A DNA stretch of 64,000 bases from Chloroflexi bacterium UBA6077 (GTDB lineage: Bacteria; Chloroflexota; UBA6077), in contig DIXP01000092.1 in assembly GCA_002436065.1 (NCBI GenBank), forward strand, positions 62,001 through 126,000, given 5' to 3'. Position 1 is the first letter of the stretch. Every line of letters begins with the position of its first letter. Positions 8,602 through 17,340 of this stretch are shown here, piece by piece. The notes beneath the pieces are model-generated. The model was not told the DNA's origin. It made no database searches and saw only the letters and a program-made list of their open reading frames with translations. A program made the position numbers and the translations under genes.

Positions 8602-9411
8602 GTGGAGGTCTCATCTGTATCTGCGGTAGGCGGGTCGAGTGGCGAGCGTCGCGAGAGCGTCAGGGCCCTGGAGCGTGGCCTCGGCGTCCTTCAGTACCTT
8701 GCTGGTCCCAACGCTGCCAGGGGAGTCTCGCTCACCGAACTCTCCAGGGATTGCGGTCTGCACAAGTCCACAGCCCACCGGTTGCTGGACACCATGAAGC
8801 AGTTGGGATTTGTTCGGCAGGACACGGACAACGAGCGCTATCTCCTGGGGTACATGGTGCTGACGGTTGCCGCCCAGCTGTTGACTGGTGTGGATCTGCG
8901 GGAGATCGCGTCCTCGGTGCTTTGGGATTTGGCCGCGGAGACCGGCCACACCGTGCACCTGGCTACATGGGATCGCGGGCACGTCATGTACATCGACAAG
9001 GTGGAAACTGGGGACTGGGTCCGCAGTACCACCAACGTCGGGATGCGAAACCCTGCTCACTGCACTGGCTCGGGCAAGGCCATGCTGGCTTACCTTCCGG
9101 AGGTCGCGCTTCAGGAAACCCTGGCCAAGGGCTTGCCCTCCTTTTCGCCCTATACCATCACCTCCGAGGCGGATTTGCGATCGGCGCTGTGCGAGGTACG
9201 GTCCCGAGGTTATGCGGTTGACGATCGGGAGATCTACGACAACACTCGCGGCGTGGCTGCTCCCATCTTCGACTATCGGGGTCGCGTCGCTGGGGCGCTC
9301 TCCATCGGCAGCCCGGCCACGGTGCTGAGCCTGGAGCGCGCGGAGGCGCTGGCTCCCCGGATAGTCGAGGCCGCCAATTCCATCTCGAGGCGACTGGGCT
9401 ACCAGGTCTAG
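8602..9411 (+). CDS. IclR-family transcriptional regulator (divergent paralogue)
   Basis: 269 aa from a GTG at 8602 (VEVSSVSAVGG). An ATG at 8575 is possible, but the GTG has GAGG six bases upstream, aligns with the start of the paralogue at 8402 (MEVRAVNPGSA), and leaves the operator-like site 8565-8581 in the leader rather than in the coding region. The winged helix has LTELSRDCGLHKSTAHRLLD; the effector domain has NVGMRNPAHCTGSGKAMLAYLP and VAAPIFDYRGRVAGALSIG. It may cross-regulate its neighbour. No obvious target gene follows except dsbA/VKOR. Confidence 0.92.
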   Translation: MEVSSVSAVGGSSGERRESVRALERGLGVLQYLAGPNAARGVSLTELSRDCGLHKSTAHRLLDTMKQLGFVRQDTDNERYLLGYMVLTVAAQLLTGVDLREIASSVLWDLAAETGHTVHLATWDRGHVMYIDKVETGDWVRSTTNVGMRNPAHCTGSGKAMLAYLPEVALQETLAKGLPSFSPYTITSEADLRSALCEVRSRGYAVDDREIYDNTRGVAAPIFDYRGRVAGALSIGSPATVLSLERAEALAPRIVEAANSISRRLGYQV

Positions 9412-9482
9412 GATTGCTCTAGAGTAGCTATCGGCCGTGGGTGAGTCAGTCGTCCCCGTGAGCTTCATGGGAGGAGAGGTCG

Positions 9483-10268
9483 ATGCAGGCCGGCAGGTCG
9501 GCGACCACGCATCAGGACAGGCACACTCAAGGTCCGATCGCCGGCGGCCCAGCGGCATGGGCTGCTGGGCCGCCGGAACAGGGAGTCCAACGCTACCGCA
9601 CGGTCTCACGACGGTTCTTCCTTGCTCTGGCGATCGCCACGCTCGCGGGGTTGCTGCTGGGGGTCGGCTTCATCGGCCTCAGCCAGCTCTCGGTCGCCCG
9701 GTCCACGTGGGCCCCCGTCGCCAGCTACCCCGATCCCATTCCATCTGCTCCCAACACCAAGGGTAGCCTCGATGCCCCCGTGGTAGTCACCGAGTGGTCT
9801 GACTTCCAGTGCTCGGGTTGCCGGCTCTTCGCCCTGAATGGGCTACCCGAGTTCGAGCGGCTGTACGTGGACACCGGCAAGGTCCGCTTCGTCTCCCGAC
9901 ACTACCCCACCCTGGGTGCCGAGTCGCTCATGGCAGCTGCCGCAGCCGCCGCGGCTGCCGAGCAGGGCAGGTACTGGGCCTACAGCAGCATGCTCTGGCA
10001 GCGCCAGCGAGGCGAGAACGCGGGAAGCTTCCGTCCGGACAACCTGAGGGCGTTCGCCGCGGAGTTGGGGCTGGATCGGGCAGCCTTTGAGGAGGGACTG
10101 AACAGCATCAGGGTCCGGGACAGGGTGTTGGCGGACAGGAAGGAAGGGGATGCTCTGGGGATACGTGGGACGCCGACCTTCTTCATCAATGGCAAGATGG
10201 TGCTGGGCATACCCGGCATGGACGCATGGGCGAAGCTTGTCGAAACGGAGGTGGCCGGCAAGCCATGA
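9483..10268 (+). CDS. Membrane-anchored DsbA-like thiol oxidoreductase
   Basis: 261 aa. One transmembrane helix (about residues 45-68) anchors an extracytoplasmic thioredoxin-fold domain with active site CSGC (C110, C113) and the cis-Pro loop GTPTFF. The N-terminal cytoplasmic segment is unusually long and Gly/Ala/Pro-rich. DsbA-type proteins introduce disulfides into exported proteins and need reoxidation. The next gene, a VKOR homologue, overlaps it by four bases (ATGA), so the two are translationally coupled and very probably form one disulfide relay. GGAGGAGAGG precedes the start. Confidence 0.93.
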   Translation: MQAGRSATTHQDRHTQGPIAGGPAAWAAGPPEQGVQRYRTVSRRFFLALAIATLAGLLLGVGFIGLSQLSVARSTWAPVASYPDPIPSAPNTKGSLDAPVVVTEWSDFQCSGCRLFALNGLPEFERLYVDTGKVRFVSRHYPTLGAESLMAAAAAAAAAEQGRYWAYSSMLWQRQRGENAGSFRPDNLRAFAAELGLDRAAFEEGLNSIRVRDRVLADRKEGDALGIRGTPTFFINGKMVLGIPGMDAWAKLVETEVAGKP

Positions 10269-10711
10269 GTGCGCGAATGAGGGTGTTGTTGGTTCCTGTC
10301 CTGGCCATGGCTGGGTTGCTCGATGCCACCTACCTGGCAGTCCTCCATCTGCTCGGCGAGATACCGCCCTGTGGTGCGTACCGGGGCTGCGAGGCCGTCA
10401 ACACCAGCCTCTACTCCGAGCTGTTTGGGATCCCCGTGGCGGCGCTGGGCGCAATGCTGTACGCCGCGATCCTGGGCCTTGCCCTGCCGCAGAAGGAGGC
10501 GGAGGGTACTGGCAGGATCCGCCGCAGCCTGATGCTCTACGCCATCACGCTTGCCGGGGCTCTGTCGATGGGTTATCTCACCGCGGTGGAGCTGTTCGTG
10601 CTCCACGCCATCTGCTATTGGTGCATTGCCCTCGCCCTTATCACCTTTGCCCTCCTGGCGATCGTGGTGCGGGACGTATGGGTTCGTGGCGTATGGATGC
10701 CCTCCTTCTGA
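10265..10711 (+). CDS. Vitamin K epoxide reductase (VKOR) family protein
   Basis: 148 aa, four membrane helices. It has the loop cysteines C36 and C42 (PPCGAYRGC), a conserved Ser/Asn environment, and the quinone-site motif CYWC (C117, C120). Bacterial VKORs take electrons from DsbA-like proteins and pass them to quinone, here plausibly menaquinone made by the ubiD/ubiA/ubiE genes near 38-44 kb. The ATG at 10265 overlaps the dsbA-like stop codon; this start gives the expected family length. Confidence 0.94.
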   Translation: MSARMRVLLVPVLAMAGLLDATYLAVLHLLGEIPPCGAYRGCEAVNTSLYSELFGIPVAALGAMLYAAILGLALPQKEAEGTGRIRRSLMLYAITLAGALSMGYLTAVELFVLHAICYWCIALALITFALLAIVVRDVWVRGVWMPSF

Positions 10712-10820
10712 ACCACTGCTCCGGCACCCTGTCGGCGCGGTCGACAGCCTCACCTTCAGATCGACCCTGACGCTCGTCTACTGTCCGAAGGCTCCGCCAT
10801 CGGCAGGCGCAGCCCGGTAT

Positions 10821-10850
10821 TTGACCGAGCCTTTGTGCAACAGCTATATT
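10821..10850 (+). promoter_or_regulatory. Candidate sigma70-type promoter for leuB
   Basis: TTGACC (10821-10826) and TATATT (10845-10850), spaced 18 bases, each match consensus at five of six positions and lie about 65 bases before the leuB start. Confidence 0.55.
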
Positions 10851-10916
10851 GCCGCCGTCTCAGCCGTGGCAAGTTCGATTCGTTTGAGCGAAGGCTGGGC
10901 TATTGGAGGTTGCATG

Positions 10917-11993
10917 ATGTACAAGGTTCTCTTGCTCCCCGGCGATGGGATAGGACCGGAGATCGTGGACGAGGCCGTGAAGGTGCTCCACGCCGTGGAG
11001 CAGCGCTTTGGGGCTCAGTTCGAGTTCGAGACGGAGTTGGTGGGTGGAGCCTCCATGGACGCCCATGGCATCCCCATCAAGCCTGAGGTGATCGAGAAGG
11101 CCAGGGGGGTCGATGCCATCCTGCTGGGGGCGGTCGGCGACCCCAAGTACGACGATCCCACTGCCAAGATCCGGCCCGAGCAGGGGTTGCTGGAGATCCG
11201 CAAGCAGCTGGACCTCTTTGCCAACCTCCGACCCGTCAAGTTGTTGGACTCCCTGGTTGGGGCCTCGCCCGTCAAGGATGAGGTGGTGAGGGGCACCGAC
11301 CTGCTGTTCGTGAGGGAGTTGACCAGCGGACTGTACTTTGGAACGCCTCGGGAGACCCGGGATACCCCCGAGGGCAAGGTGGCTGTGGACACCATGATCT
11401 ACACGGAGAAGGAGATCGAGCGGGTGGTGCGCGTGGCCTTCGACGTAGCCCGGCTTCGGCGCAAGAAGCTCAGCTCCGTGGACAAGGCCAACGTGCTGGA
11501 CTGTTCGCGCCTATGGCGCATGACGTTTGAGAGGGTTGCTAAGGAGTATCCAGACGTGACCTGCGAAAACGTGCTGGTAGACTCCGCCTCGATGTGGCTG
11601 ATCAAGTCGCCTCGCGAATTCGATGTCATTGTCACCGACAACTCCTTTGGCGATATCCTTTCCGACGAGGCTTCGCAGGTGGCAGGCTCCATGGGAATGC
11701 TTCCCTCGGCGAGCCTGGGCGCAGGGAAGCTCGGCATGTACGAGCCGTCCCACGGCTCCGCTCCCAAGTACAAGGGGAAGAACCTCATCAACCCACTGGC
11801 CACTATCCTCAGCGCGGCGATGATGCTGCGATACTCCCTGGATATGCCCGAGGCTGCCGATGCAGTGGAGAGGGCCGTGGAATCGGCCATTGCCGACGGC
11901 ATCCGCACAAGGGACATATGGGTAGATGGTACCACTCAGGTGGGCACATCCGAGATGGGCGACGCCGTGGCTGCGAGGGTGTTGAATAGTTGA
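10917..11993 (+). CDS. leuB: 3-isopropylmalate dehydrogenase
   Basis: 358 aa from the second of two adjacent ATGs (10914, 10917); GGAGG at 10905-10909 gives seven-base spacing to the second. NAD-dependent beta-decarboxylating dehydrogenase family: GDGIGPEI, the LeuB-type specificity helix EQGLLEIRKQLDLFANLRP, DKANVLDCSRLWR, metal-binding Asp in VTDNSFGDILSDEASQ, and EPSHGSAP. The ExxLLxxR helix favours isopropylmalate over homoisocitrate or isocitrate. No classical leuA is in the window; the aconitase-like genes downstream are more divergent and may not belong to leucine synthesis. Confidence 0.93.
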   Translation: MYKVLLLPGDGIGPEIVDEAVKVLHAVEQRFGAQFEFETELVGGASMDAHGIPIKPEVIEKARGVDAILLGAVGDPKYDDPTAKIRPEQGLLEIRKQLDLFANLRPVKLLDSLVGASPVKDEVVRGTDLLFVRELTSGLYFGTPRETRDTPEGKVAVDTMIYTEKEIERVVRVAFDVARLRRKKLSSVDKANVLDCSRLWRMTFERVAKEYPDVTCENVLVDSASMWLIKSPREFDVIVTDNSFGDILSDEASQVAGSMGMLPSASLGAGKLGMYEPSHGSAPKYKGKNLINPLATILSAAMMLRYSLDMPEAADAVERAVESAIADGIRTRDIWVDGTTQVGTSEMGDAVAARVLNS

Positions 11994-12067
11994 AACGGAA
12001 CAAACGTGCCTGTGTGCACTTGCCACAGGGCCCTTTGCCTCCAACAGGACGATAGTGGAGTCCTTAC

Positions 12068-12105
12068 AGCTACACTCGATGGAGGGCCCTCCATCGAGTG
12101 TAGCT
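12068..12105. repeat. Perfect 38-bp palindrome between leuB and the flavoprotein gene
   Basis: AGCTACACTCGATGGAGGG (12068-12086) is followed with no spacer by its exact reverse complement (12087-12105). It is 75 bases after the leuB stop. As RNA it would form a 17-bp stem with a GGCC loop, followed by CCCCC rather than U-rich sequence. It could be a terminator, or a site for a dimeric DNA-binding protein. Confidence 0.8.
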
Positions 12106-12258
12106 CCCCCTGGCATCCCTTCGAGAATGGGCAATTCCTCCATTGCCATCCTAGTCCCCCTATCCCCATTTCCGTCACCTCTCAGTCTTGACCGAGACTG
12201 CCGTCTGGTGGCACCATCGTCCTAGGCTGAGAGCCGGCAGGCTGGCGGTCAATATCGC

Positions 12259-13923
12259 ATGTGGGTGTGGTCTATGGAAATGCCTTCTCGACGGATCGAA
12301 TCCGATCTTCTCATAATCGGTGGCGGGACAGCGGCCCTTGTGGCAGCGCTGGAGGCAAGGAAGTCGATCGAAGATGTCCTCGTAGTCAGCAAGCGGAAGC
12401 CTGGCCGCAGCGGTAACACCATCGTCGCCGGGGCCGGCTTCAGCGCCTGTATCGCCAATGAGAACAACCCGGACACCGTGGAGCAGCATCTTCAGGACAC
12501 CCTGTCTGCAGGAGACGGGATCAACGACCCCTCGATGGTACGAACGGTGATATCCGAGGGGCCCCGAGCGATAATGGGCCTGGAGGAGTATGGGGTCAGC
12601 TTCGCTCGTGCCAACGGTTCCCTGGTGCGGAAGCGCCCTCCCGGCCATTCCAGACCAAGGCAGATACCCACGGTCCTGGACGGCCACCATCATGCCACTC
12701 GCGGCCTCTCGATCAGTTTGCCCCTGCTCAACGCTGTTCGGGAGAGGGGACTCAGACTCCTTTCCGGACTACCGGTGCACCGGCTCCTGGTCCGCGATGG
12801 GACCATCTGCGGTGCCCTTGCCCTGGACGCCGTCACGGGTGAGTCCGTGCTGCTCCAATCCAGGGCAGTCATCTTGGCGGCAGGTGGGGGTGGCGTACTC
12901 TTCGCTAACACCAACAACACTGCAGAGATGACCGGCGACTCCTACGCCATGGCGCTGGAGGCTGGTCTGCCTCTACGGAACATGGAGTTCGTCCAGTACA
13001 TCCCGTGCCGGATGGTCTCTCCCCTCCACCTTGGAGCCTCCAGCGGGCTTTTCGGTGAGGGCGCGGTCCTGCGCAACTGCCACGGCGAGCGGTTCATGCA
13101 CCGCTACTACCCTGATGCCGGCGACATGGCCACCCGCGACAGGATGGCTATAGCCATCTTCCGTGAGGTGCAGGCCGGCAATGGTGTGATGGGTGGGGTG
13201 TACATGGACTGCTCGGCCGTATCGATGTCGGCGTTGGAGTGCAAGTTCCCTACCCTGCTGGAATTGATGAAGCGCCACTCCATCGATCTCAGCCGCCAGT
13301 GGCTGGTGGTGGCTCCCCAGACCCACTTTCTCATGGGCGGGGCCTGGGTCGACGATCGGTGCAACACCAGTGTGGAGGGGTTGTTTGCCGCAGGCGAGGC
13401 AACCGGAGGCACTCACGGTGCCAACCGGCTCGCCGGCAACGCCCTCACTGAGGCGGTGGTCCACGGCCTTAGAGCCGCCAGAGAGGCCGTTCTGTATCTC
13501 CGCAACTCCAGTCGGCTTCCTGAACCCCCTGTCAATCTACCCGATCTGCCCTCCCTTCGGAACGGCTCAACCAGCCTTGCGGAGGTGAAGACCCACCTTC
13601 GCCGGGCCATGTGGGACCACGTCTCCATCGTCCGAAACCAGGAGGGGCTGCTGCACGCCAGTTCGGCACTCCAGAGTTGTCTCGAAGCACTCCCCCGGTG
13701 CAGCGTGCGCTCCCTACCTGAGGTAGCCGACTACCTGGAACTGGAGCGGATGCTCCTGGTGGGGCAGGCTATCGTCGCCTCCGCCCTTGAGCGAAGGGAG
13801 AGCCGAGGATCCCACCTCCGCACCGACTATCCAAATCGGGATGATGTCCGGTGGCTGGGTAGCTCTCGCGTGGAGAAGTCCGGCGATAGCCTCAAGGTCT
13901 CCTTCGTACCGTTGGGCGGATAG
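12259..13923 (+). CDS. FAD-dependent fumarate reductase/succinate dehydrogenase-like flavoprotein
   Basis: 554 aa. It has the N-terminal dinucleotide-binding motif IIGGGTAALVAALEA, then RSGNTIVAGAGFSA, ILAAGGGG, the active-site loop THFLMGGAWVDDRCNTSVEGLFAAGEATGGTHGANRLAGNAL (in segments) and a C-terminal helical domain. It lacks the His that covalently binds FAD in membrane Sdh/Frd, resembling instead L-aspartate oxidase and other soluble family members. No iron-sulfur or membrane subunit is adjacent, so the electron acceptor is unclear. Starts at 12259 or 12274 are both possible; no good ribosome-binding site decides. It probably acts on an unsaturated or saturated dicarboxylate in the pathway of this locus. 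Confidence 0.88.
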   Translation: MWVWSMEMPSRRIESDLLIIGGGTAALVAALEARKSIEDVLVVSKRKPGRSGNTIVAGAGFSACIANENNPDTVEQHLQDTLSAGDGINDPSMVRTVISEGPRAIMGLEEYGVSFARANGSLVRKRPPGHSRPRQIPTVLDGHHHATRGLSISLPLLNAVRERGLRLLSGLPVHRLLVRDGTICGALALDAVTGESVLLQSRAVILAAGGGGVLFANTNNTAEMTGDSYAMALEAGLPLRNMEFVQYIPCRMVSPLHLGASSGLFGEGAVLRNCHGERFMHRYYPDAGDMATRDRMAIAIFREVQAGNGVMGGVYMDCSAVSMSALECKFPTLLELMKRHSIDLSRQWLVVAPQTHFLMGGAWVDDRCNTSVEGLFAAGEATGGTHGANRLAGNALTEAVVHGLRAAREAVLYLRNSSRLPEPPVNLPDLPSLRNGSTSLAEVKTHLRRAMWDHVSIVRNQEGLLHASSALQSCLEALPRCSVRSLPEVADYLELERMLLVGQAIVASALERRESRGSHLRTDYPNRDDVRWLGSSRVEKSGDSLKVSFVPLGG

Positions 13924-14076
13924 CTCGCCTATACCAGCTGGCGACATCGAGGCTCGAACCCGAGCAGACCGTTTTTCCGTATCTTTGGTTGCCATGGTGG
14001 CCCTAACCCTCTATCATGGCGGCCAGCGGCCGAATCCACTTGCCTGTGAAGTGATACAACGTGGTCTGGAAGGAGA

Positions 14077-17001
14077 GTGGTGGTGCCCGACTCCCGCTTC
14101 GCCGGTTTGTCTCCCCCTGAGTACCCGATACCCATTCATCAAGCCAGACTGACGCTGGAGGCGCCGAGAGCCTTTCTCCCTCGCCAGCGACTCCTAGAGC
14201 TACTCGACTGCGGGCCCAGGCCCAGGCTGGTGGTGCTCCATGCGCCGGCGGGGTCCGGTAAGTCTACCCTCCTGTACCAGCTCCTCGATCCTCCGGTAAC
14301 GCCGGTCGTCTACTATCGCCTGGGCCGGACAGATGCGGACCTTCCGCAGTTTGTCTCCTATCTGCTTGCGGGCATCAGGCGGCACAGACCCGATTTTGGC
14401 GAGAGGACCAGATCCTACCTGGCGGAGATCCAACACAGGAACTCCATCTCCAGAGCAGCGGGCGATCTCTTCATCCACGAGATTGGACTACTTCCCGAGG
14501 GACCGCTGTGGGTGGTCCTGGACGACTATCAGAAAGTGGACGATAGCCCGGAGGTGGTAGCTCTCGTCGGCGAACTGCTGGAAGTCCTCCCAACCGGCGC
14601 ACGGCTAGTAATTGCATCTCGCATCGCACCATCCCTTCCATTGAGCCGATGGCGAGTGCAGGGCGATCTCCTGGAGATCGGGCCGGCCGATCTAGCGTTC
14701 ACATGGGCAGAGACACAGGAGTACTTCAAGGAAGCTGCGGGGGTGGACCTATCCGATTCGTGTCTCAGTGCCATCCACTCGGCCACGGAGGGGTGGGCTG
14801 CCGGGTTGGCGCTTGCCGCACAGATAGCTCAGTCCCATTCCATCAAAGATGCGGTGCGACTGGTCCAGGGGGTCACCAGCACCGGCTCGCCGATCCACGA
14901 TTACCTGGCTGAGCAGGTATACGCGTCGCTGGCCCCGGATGTGAAGCTCTTCCTTCGCCGCACGTCGATTCTCAGTGTAATGACCCCCGAGATCTGCGAC
15001 GAACTGCCCGGCATTGCCCGGTCCGCGCAACTGATCACTGATCTTTCTCGCGCGGGAATGTACCTGCTTCCTGCCGATGCAAGCGGCTACTCCTACCGGT
15101 ATCACCAACTCTTCCGTGAGTTCTTGCTGGCCAAGCTGAGGGAGGAAGAGTTGCCAGAGACCATCCATCAGTTGCGGGAAACCGCGGGGCAGGCTGCGGA
15201 AGACCGCCATCTATGGGATGAGGCGATACATCAGTATATCTCCGCGGGGGATGCGGCTGCCGCGGTGCAGTTGGTCGTGCGCTTCGGTGAGCAGGCCATT
15301 GAGTCTGGCCAGCTTCATCGAGTCTCACGATGGCTGCAGGAGCTTCCCTCAGAAGTAGTGGAGGGTCGAGCTGGGTTGCTGGCGCTGCGGGGACTGATTT
15401 CACTTCGATTAGGCGAGACTACCGTCGCTCTCGATGTCTTCAGCCGCTGCAAGCTGCTGTTGAGCGCCGGCACTCCTGCGGACGGCAATCGTGTGGGCGA
15501 AAACGGTTCCCTAGACCTGCGTGAGGATGCGGAGGCAAAGCGGGTAGAGGTAATGGTGGCGAGGCACGCGGGGTTGGCTCACTATCGGGAGGGTAGCTAC
15601 GCCCAATCCATCAGCATGCTGGAAGAGGCTCTAGATAGGGGGGTGGAGGATCCGGTGGCTGCCATTGACCTGCAGCGGTTGTTGGGGGTGGCGTATCGAG
15701 GTGCTGGGGAGTTGGACGAAGCGGAGCAGCATGCCCGCGATGCGCTTCAGATCCTGGAGCAGGTTTCACCCCAATCAAAAAGCGCCTGGACGGGACGGGT
15801 AGCACTTCTTCGCAACCTGGCGAGGATCAAGATGTGCCAGGGGCGCCTCGACAAGGCAGCCGAGTTGTGCCGGACGGCTGTGCGCCTGTGCGAGACAGAT
15901 GAGGTAAACGAGTTCCGCCGGATGCGCTCCTTCACCATGCTGGGCGCTGTTCTGGCGACAAGGGGAGACTTCCAGGACGCCCTCGAGGCCATGGAGGCTG
16001 CCCGAGCGAAGGGCGCGGACTTCTACCCGCCGGAGCGGAAGTGGATAGAGGGTTATCTGGGCAACATCCATCGGGACATCGGGGATCTGGATAGGGCAGA
16101 CCGACATTACCAGGAGGCTGGCGAGCAGTTCGTGCCTGAGTTCGCTTTTCTCCTATTGCGCAAGGGACTGATCGATCGGTCGATGCGATTGGCAGAGGGT
16201 GCCTTGTCCTCCAGGCGCTCGCGCGAGTCCCCTCCTGAAAAGGCGCGCGCTCAGGTCCCCTTCGGATTGGGGCTGGCGGCGCTGGGGCTCGTAGAGCAGG
16301 CGGTGCGAATGGTGGAGGAGGCTGCGGAGGTGCTGCGCAGACACAACTACGGGCAACGCTACGCCAGTACGTCTCTCCGGCTTTCGGCTTTATGGCGGGA
16401 GCTAGGGGACCGCGAGAAGCAGCATCGCTGGTTGGAGCGCTGGCTGAGGACGGCCAGGGAGTGTTCTCTCTATCATTTCCACTGGTGGGATGGAGATGTC
16501 GTCTCCGATGCCCTGACAGAGGCTCTGAGCCAGGGCATCGAACCGGAATTTGCCACCCGCCTGGCCGTTCAGCGACTCCCAGCGCAAGGCTTGCAGGGCC
16601 TGAAGGGTTATGCCGAAGGAGTCACTCCTCTATTCGCTGGTGGTGGCTTCCAGTCACTGATCGAGTCCTGCCGCGACCCGTTGATAAGGGCTGCCATCCT
16701 GGACGAACTGGAGTCGGGGCGAATCACCGGCGAACAGCTGACCAGGCTCCGCGATCGCTCCTTAACTTGGACGGAAATCTTGGTCTTCCTGCACTACTAC
16801 GTGAAGGCCGGGCACGAGGCGGTCCAAGGGGAATCCAGCCTGCGGGCCCATGTGGCCAACAGATTGTGCCTCTCCCAAAACACCGTCAAGTGCCACGTTG
16901 GCAGCATTCGACGCAAGCTTGGTATATGTCATCGCATCGGCACCGTGGGGTTATTGGCCCAGGCTACTGAGAAGGGTGTCACCTCAATCCTGAGGGTGTA
17001 G
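14077..17001 (+). CDS. MalT/LuxR-type large ATP-binding transcriptional regulator
   Basis: 974 aa. An N-terminal STAND/MalT-like NTPase with Walker A APAGSGKST (residues 56-64) and LWVVLDDYQ Walker B is followed by a long TPR-like helical region. A C-terminal LuxR-type helix-turn-helix ends ANRLCLSQNTVKCHVGSIRRKLG. The start of the HTH (LTWTEILVFLHYYVKAGHEAVQGESS) departs from the usual LTxRExEVL consensus. Three consecutive GTG codons (14077, 14080, 14083) could start translation; AGGAG at 14071-14075 fits the third best. It lies between the flavoprotein and the acyltransferase/TTT genes and is the best candidate regulator for them. Confidence 0.9.
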   Translation: MVVPDSRFAGLSPPEYPIPIHQARLTLEAPRAFLPRQRLLELLDCGPRPRLVVLHAPAGSGKSTLLYQLLDPPVTPVVYYRLGRTDADLPQFVSYLLAGIRRHRPDFGERTRSYLAEIQHRNSISRAAGDLFIHEIGLLPEGPLWVVLDDYQKVDDSPEVVALVGELLEVLPTGARLVIASRIAPSLPLSRWRVQGDLLEIGPADLAFTWAETQEYFKEAAGVDLSDSCLSAIHSATEGWAAGLALAAQIAQSHSIKDAVRLVQGVTSTGSPIHDYLAEQVYASLAPDVKLFLRRTSILSVMTPEICDELPGIARSAQLITDLSRAGMYLLPADASGYSYRYHQLFREFLLAKLREEELPETIHQLRETAGQAAEDRHLWDEAIHQYISAGDAAAAVQLVVRFGEQAIESGQLHRVSRWLQELPSEVVEGRAGLLALRGLISLRLGETTVALDVFSRCKLLLSAGTPADGNRVGENGSLDLREDAEAKRVEVMVARHAGLAHYREGSYAQSISMLEEALDRGVEDPVAAIDLQRLLGVAYRGAGELDEAEQHARDALQILEQVSPQSKSAWTGRVALLRNLARIKMCQGRLDKAAELCRTAVRLCETDEVNEFRRMRSFTMLGAVLATRGDFQDALEAMEAARAKGADFYPPERKWIEGYLGNIHRDIGDLDRADRHYQEAGEQFVPEFAFLLLRKGLIDRSMRLAEGALSSRRSRESPPEKARAQVPFGLGLAALGLVEQAVRMVEEAAEVLRRHNYGQRYASTSLRLSALWRELGDREKQHRWLERWLRTARECSLYHFHWWDGDVVSDALTEALSQGIEPEFATRLAVQRLPAQGLQGLKGYAEGVTPLFAGGGFQSLIESCRDPLIRAAILDELESGRITGEQLTRLRDRSLTWTEILVFLHYYVKAGHEAVQGESSLRAHVANRLCLSQNTVKCHVGSIRRKLGICHRIGTVGLLAQATEKGVTSILRV

Positions 17002-17340
17002 TGCTGCACCACGGCAGACTTCCGAACTGTCATGCCGAGTCCACATCCTGTCATGCCGAGCACTCTATGGCGCTGGTGAGCCAGCTGAAGCAATGAAAAC
17101 GGGTCGCCCGAATCTTACTGCGTGGGAGCTAAGCATCTTCTCCATGGTAGCTGGAGGCCTTTCGCGATAGCGAAGGGTGACAACGGAGTTAGTACATAGG
17201 GGTTATGGACAGCCTAAGATGCGTCGTGTAGATTGGAGAGCGGAGCAACCTCACTTCGGTCCTTCACTTCATCCAAGAGCGCAGCTGAGGTTTTTCCTCT
17301 GCCGATACAGGCAAGGCATTCCGCTTCGCAGGAGGTCAGC
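17002..17340. other. Non-coding stretch with TGTCATGCCGAG direct repeats
   Basis: No supportable gene. TGTCATGCCGAG occurs twice (about 17030-17041 and 17049-17060), and GAAGGGTGACA near 17173 resembles its inverted partner type, like the repeats at 62.7-63.2 kb. It separates the LuxR gene from the first acyltransferase module. Confidence 0.55.

Noticed and set aside
10551..10916. N-terminal extension of LeuB
   Set aside because: It overlaps the VKOR gene and crosses a promoter-like region; the ATG at 10914/10917 has GGAGG.
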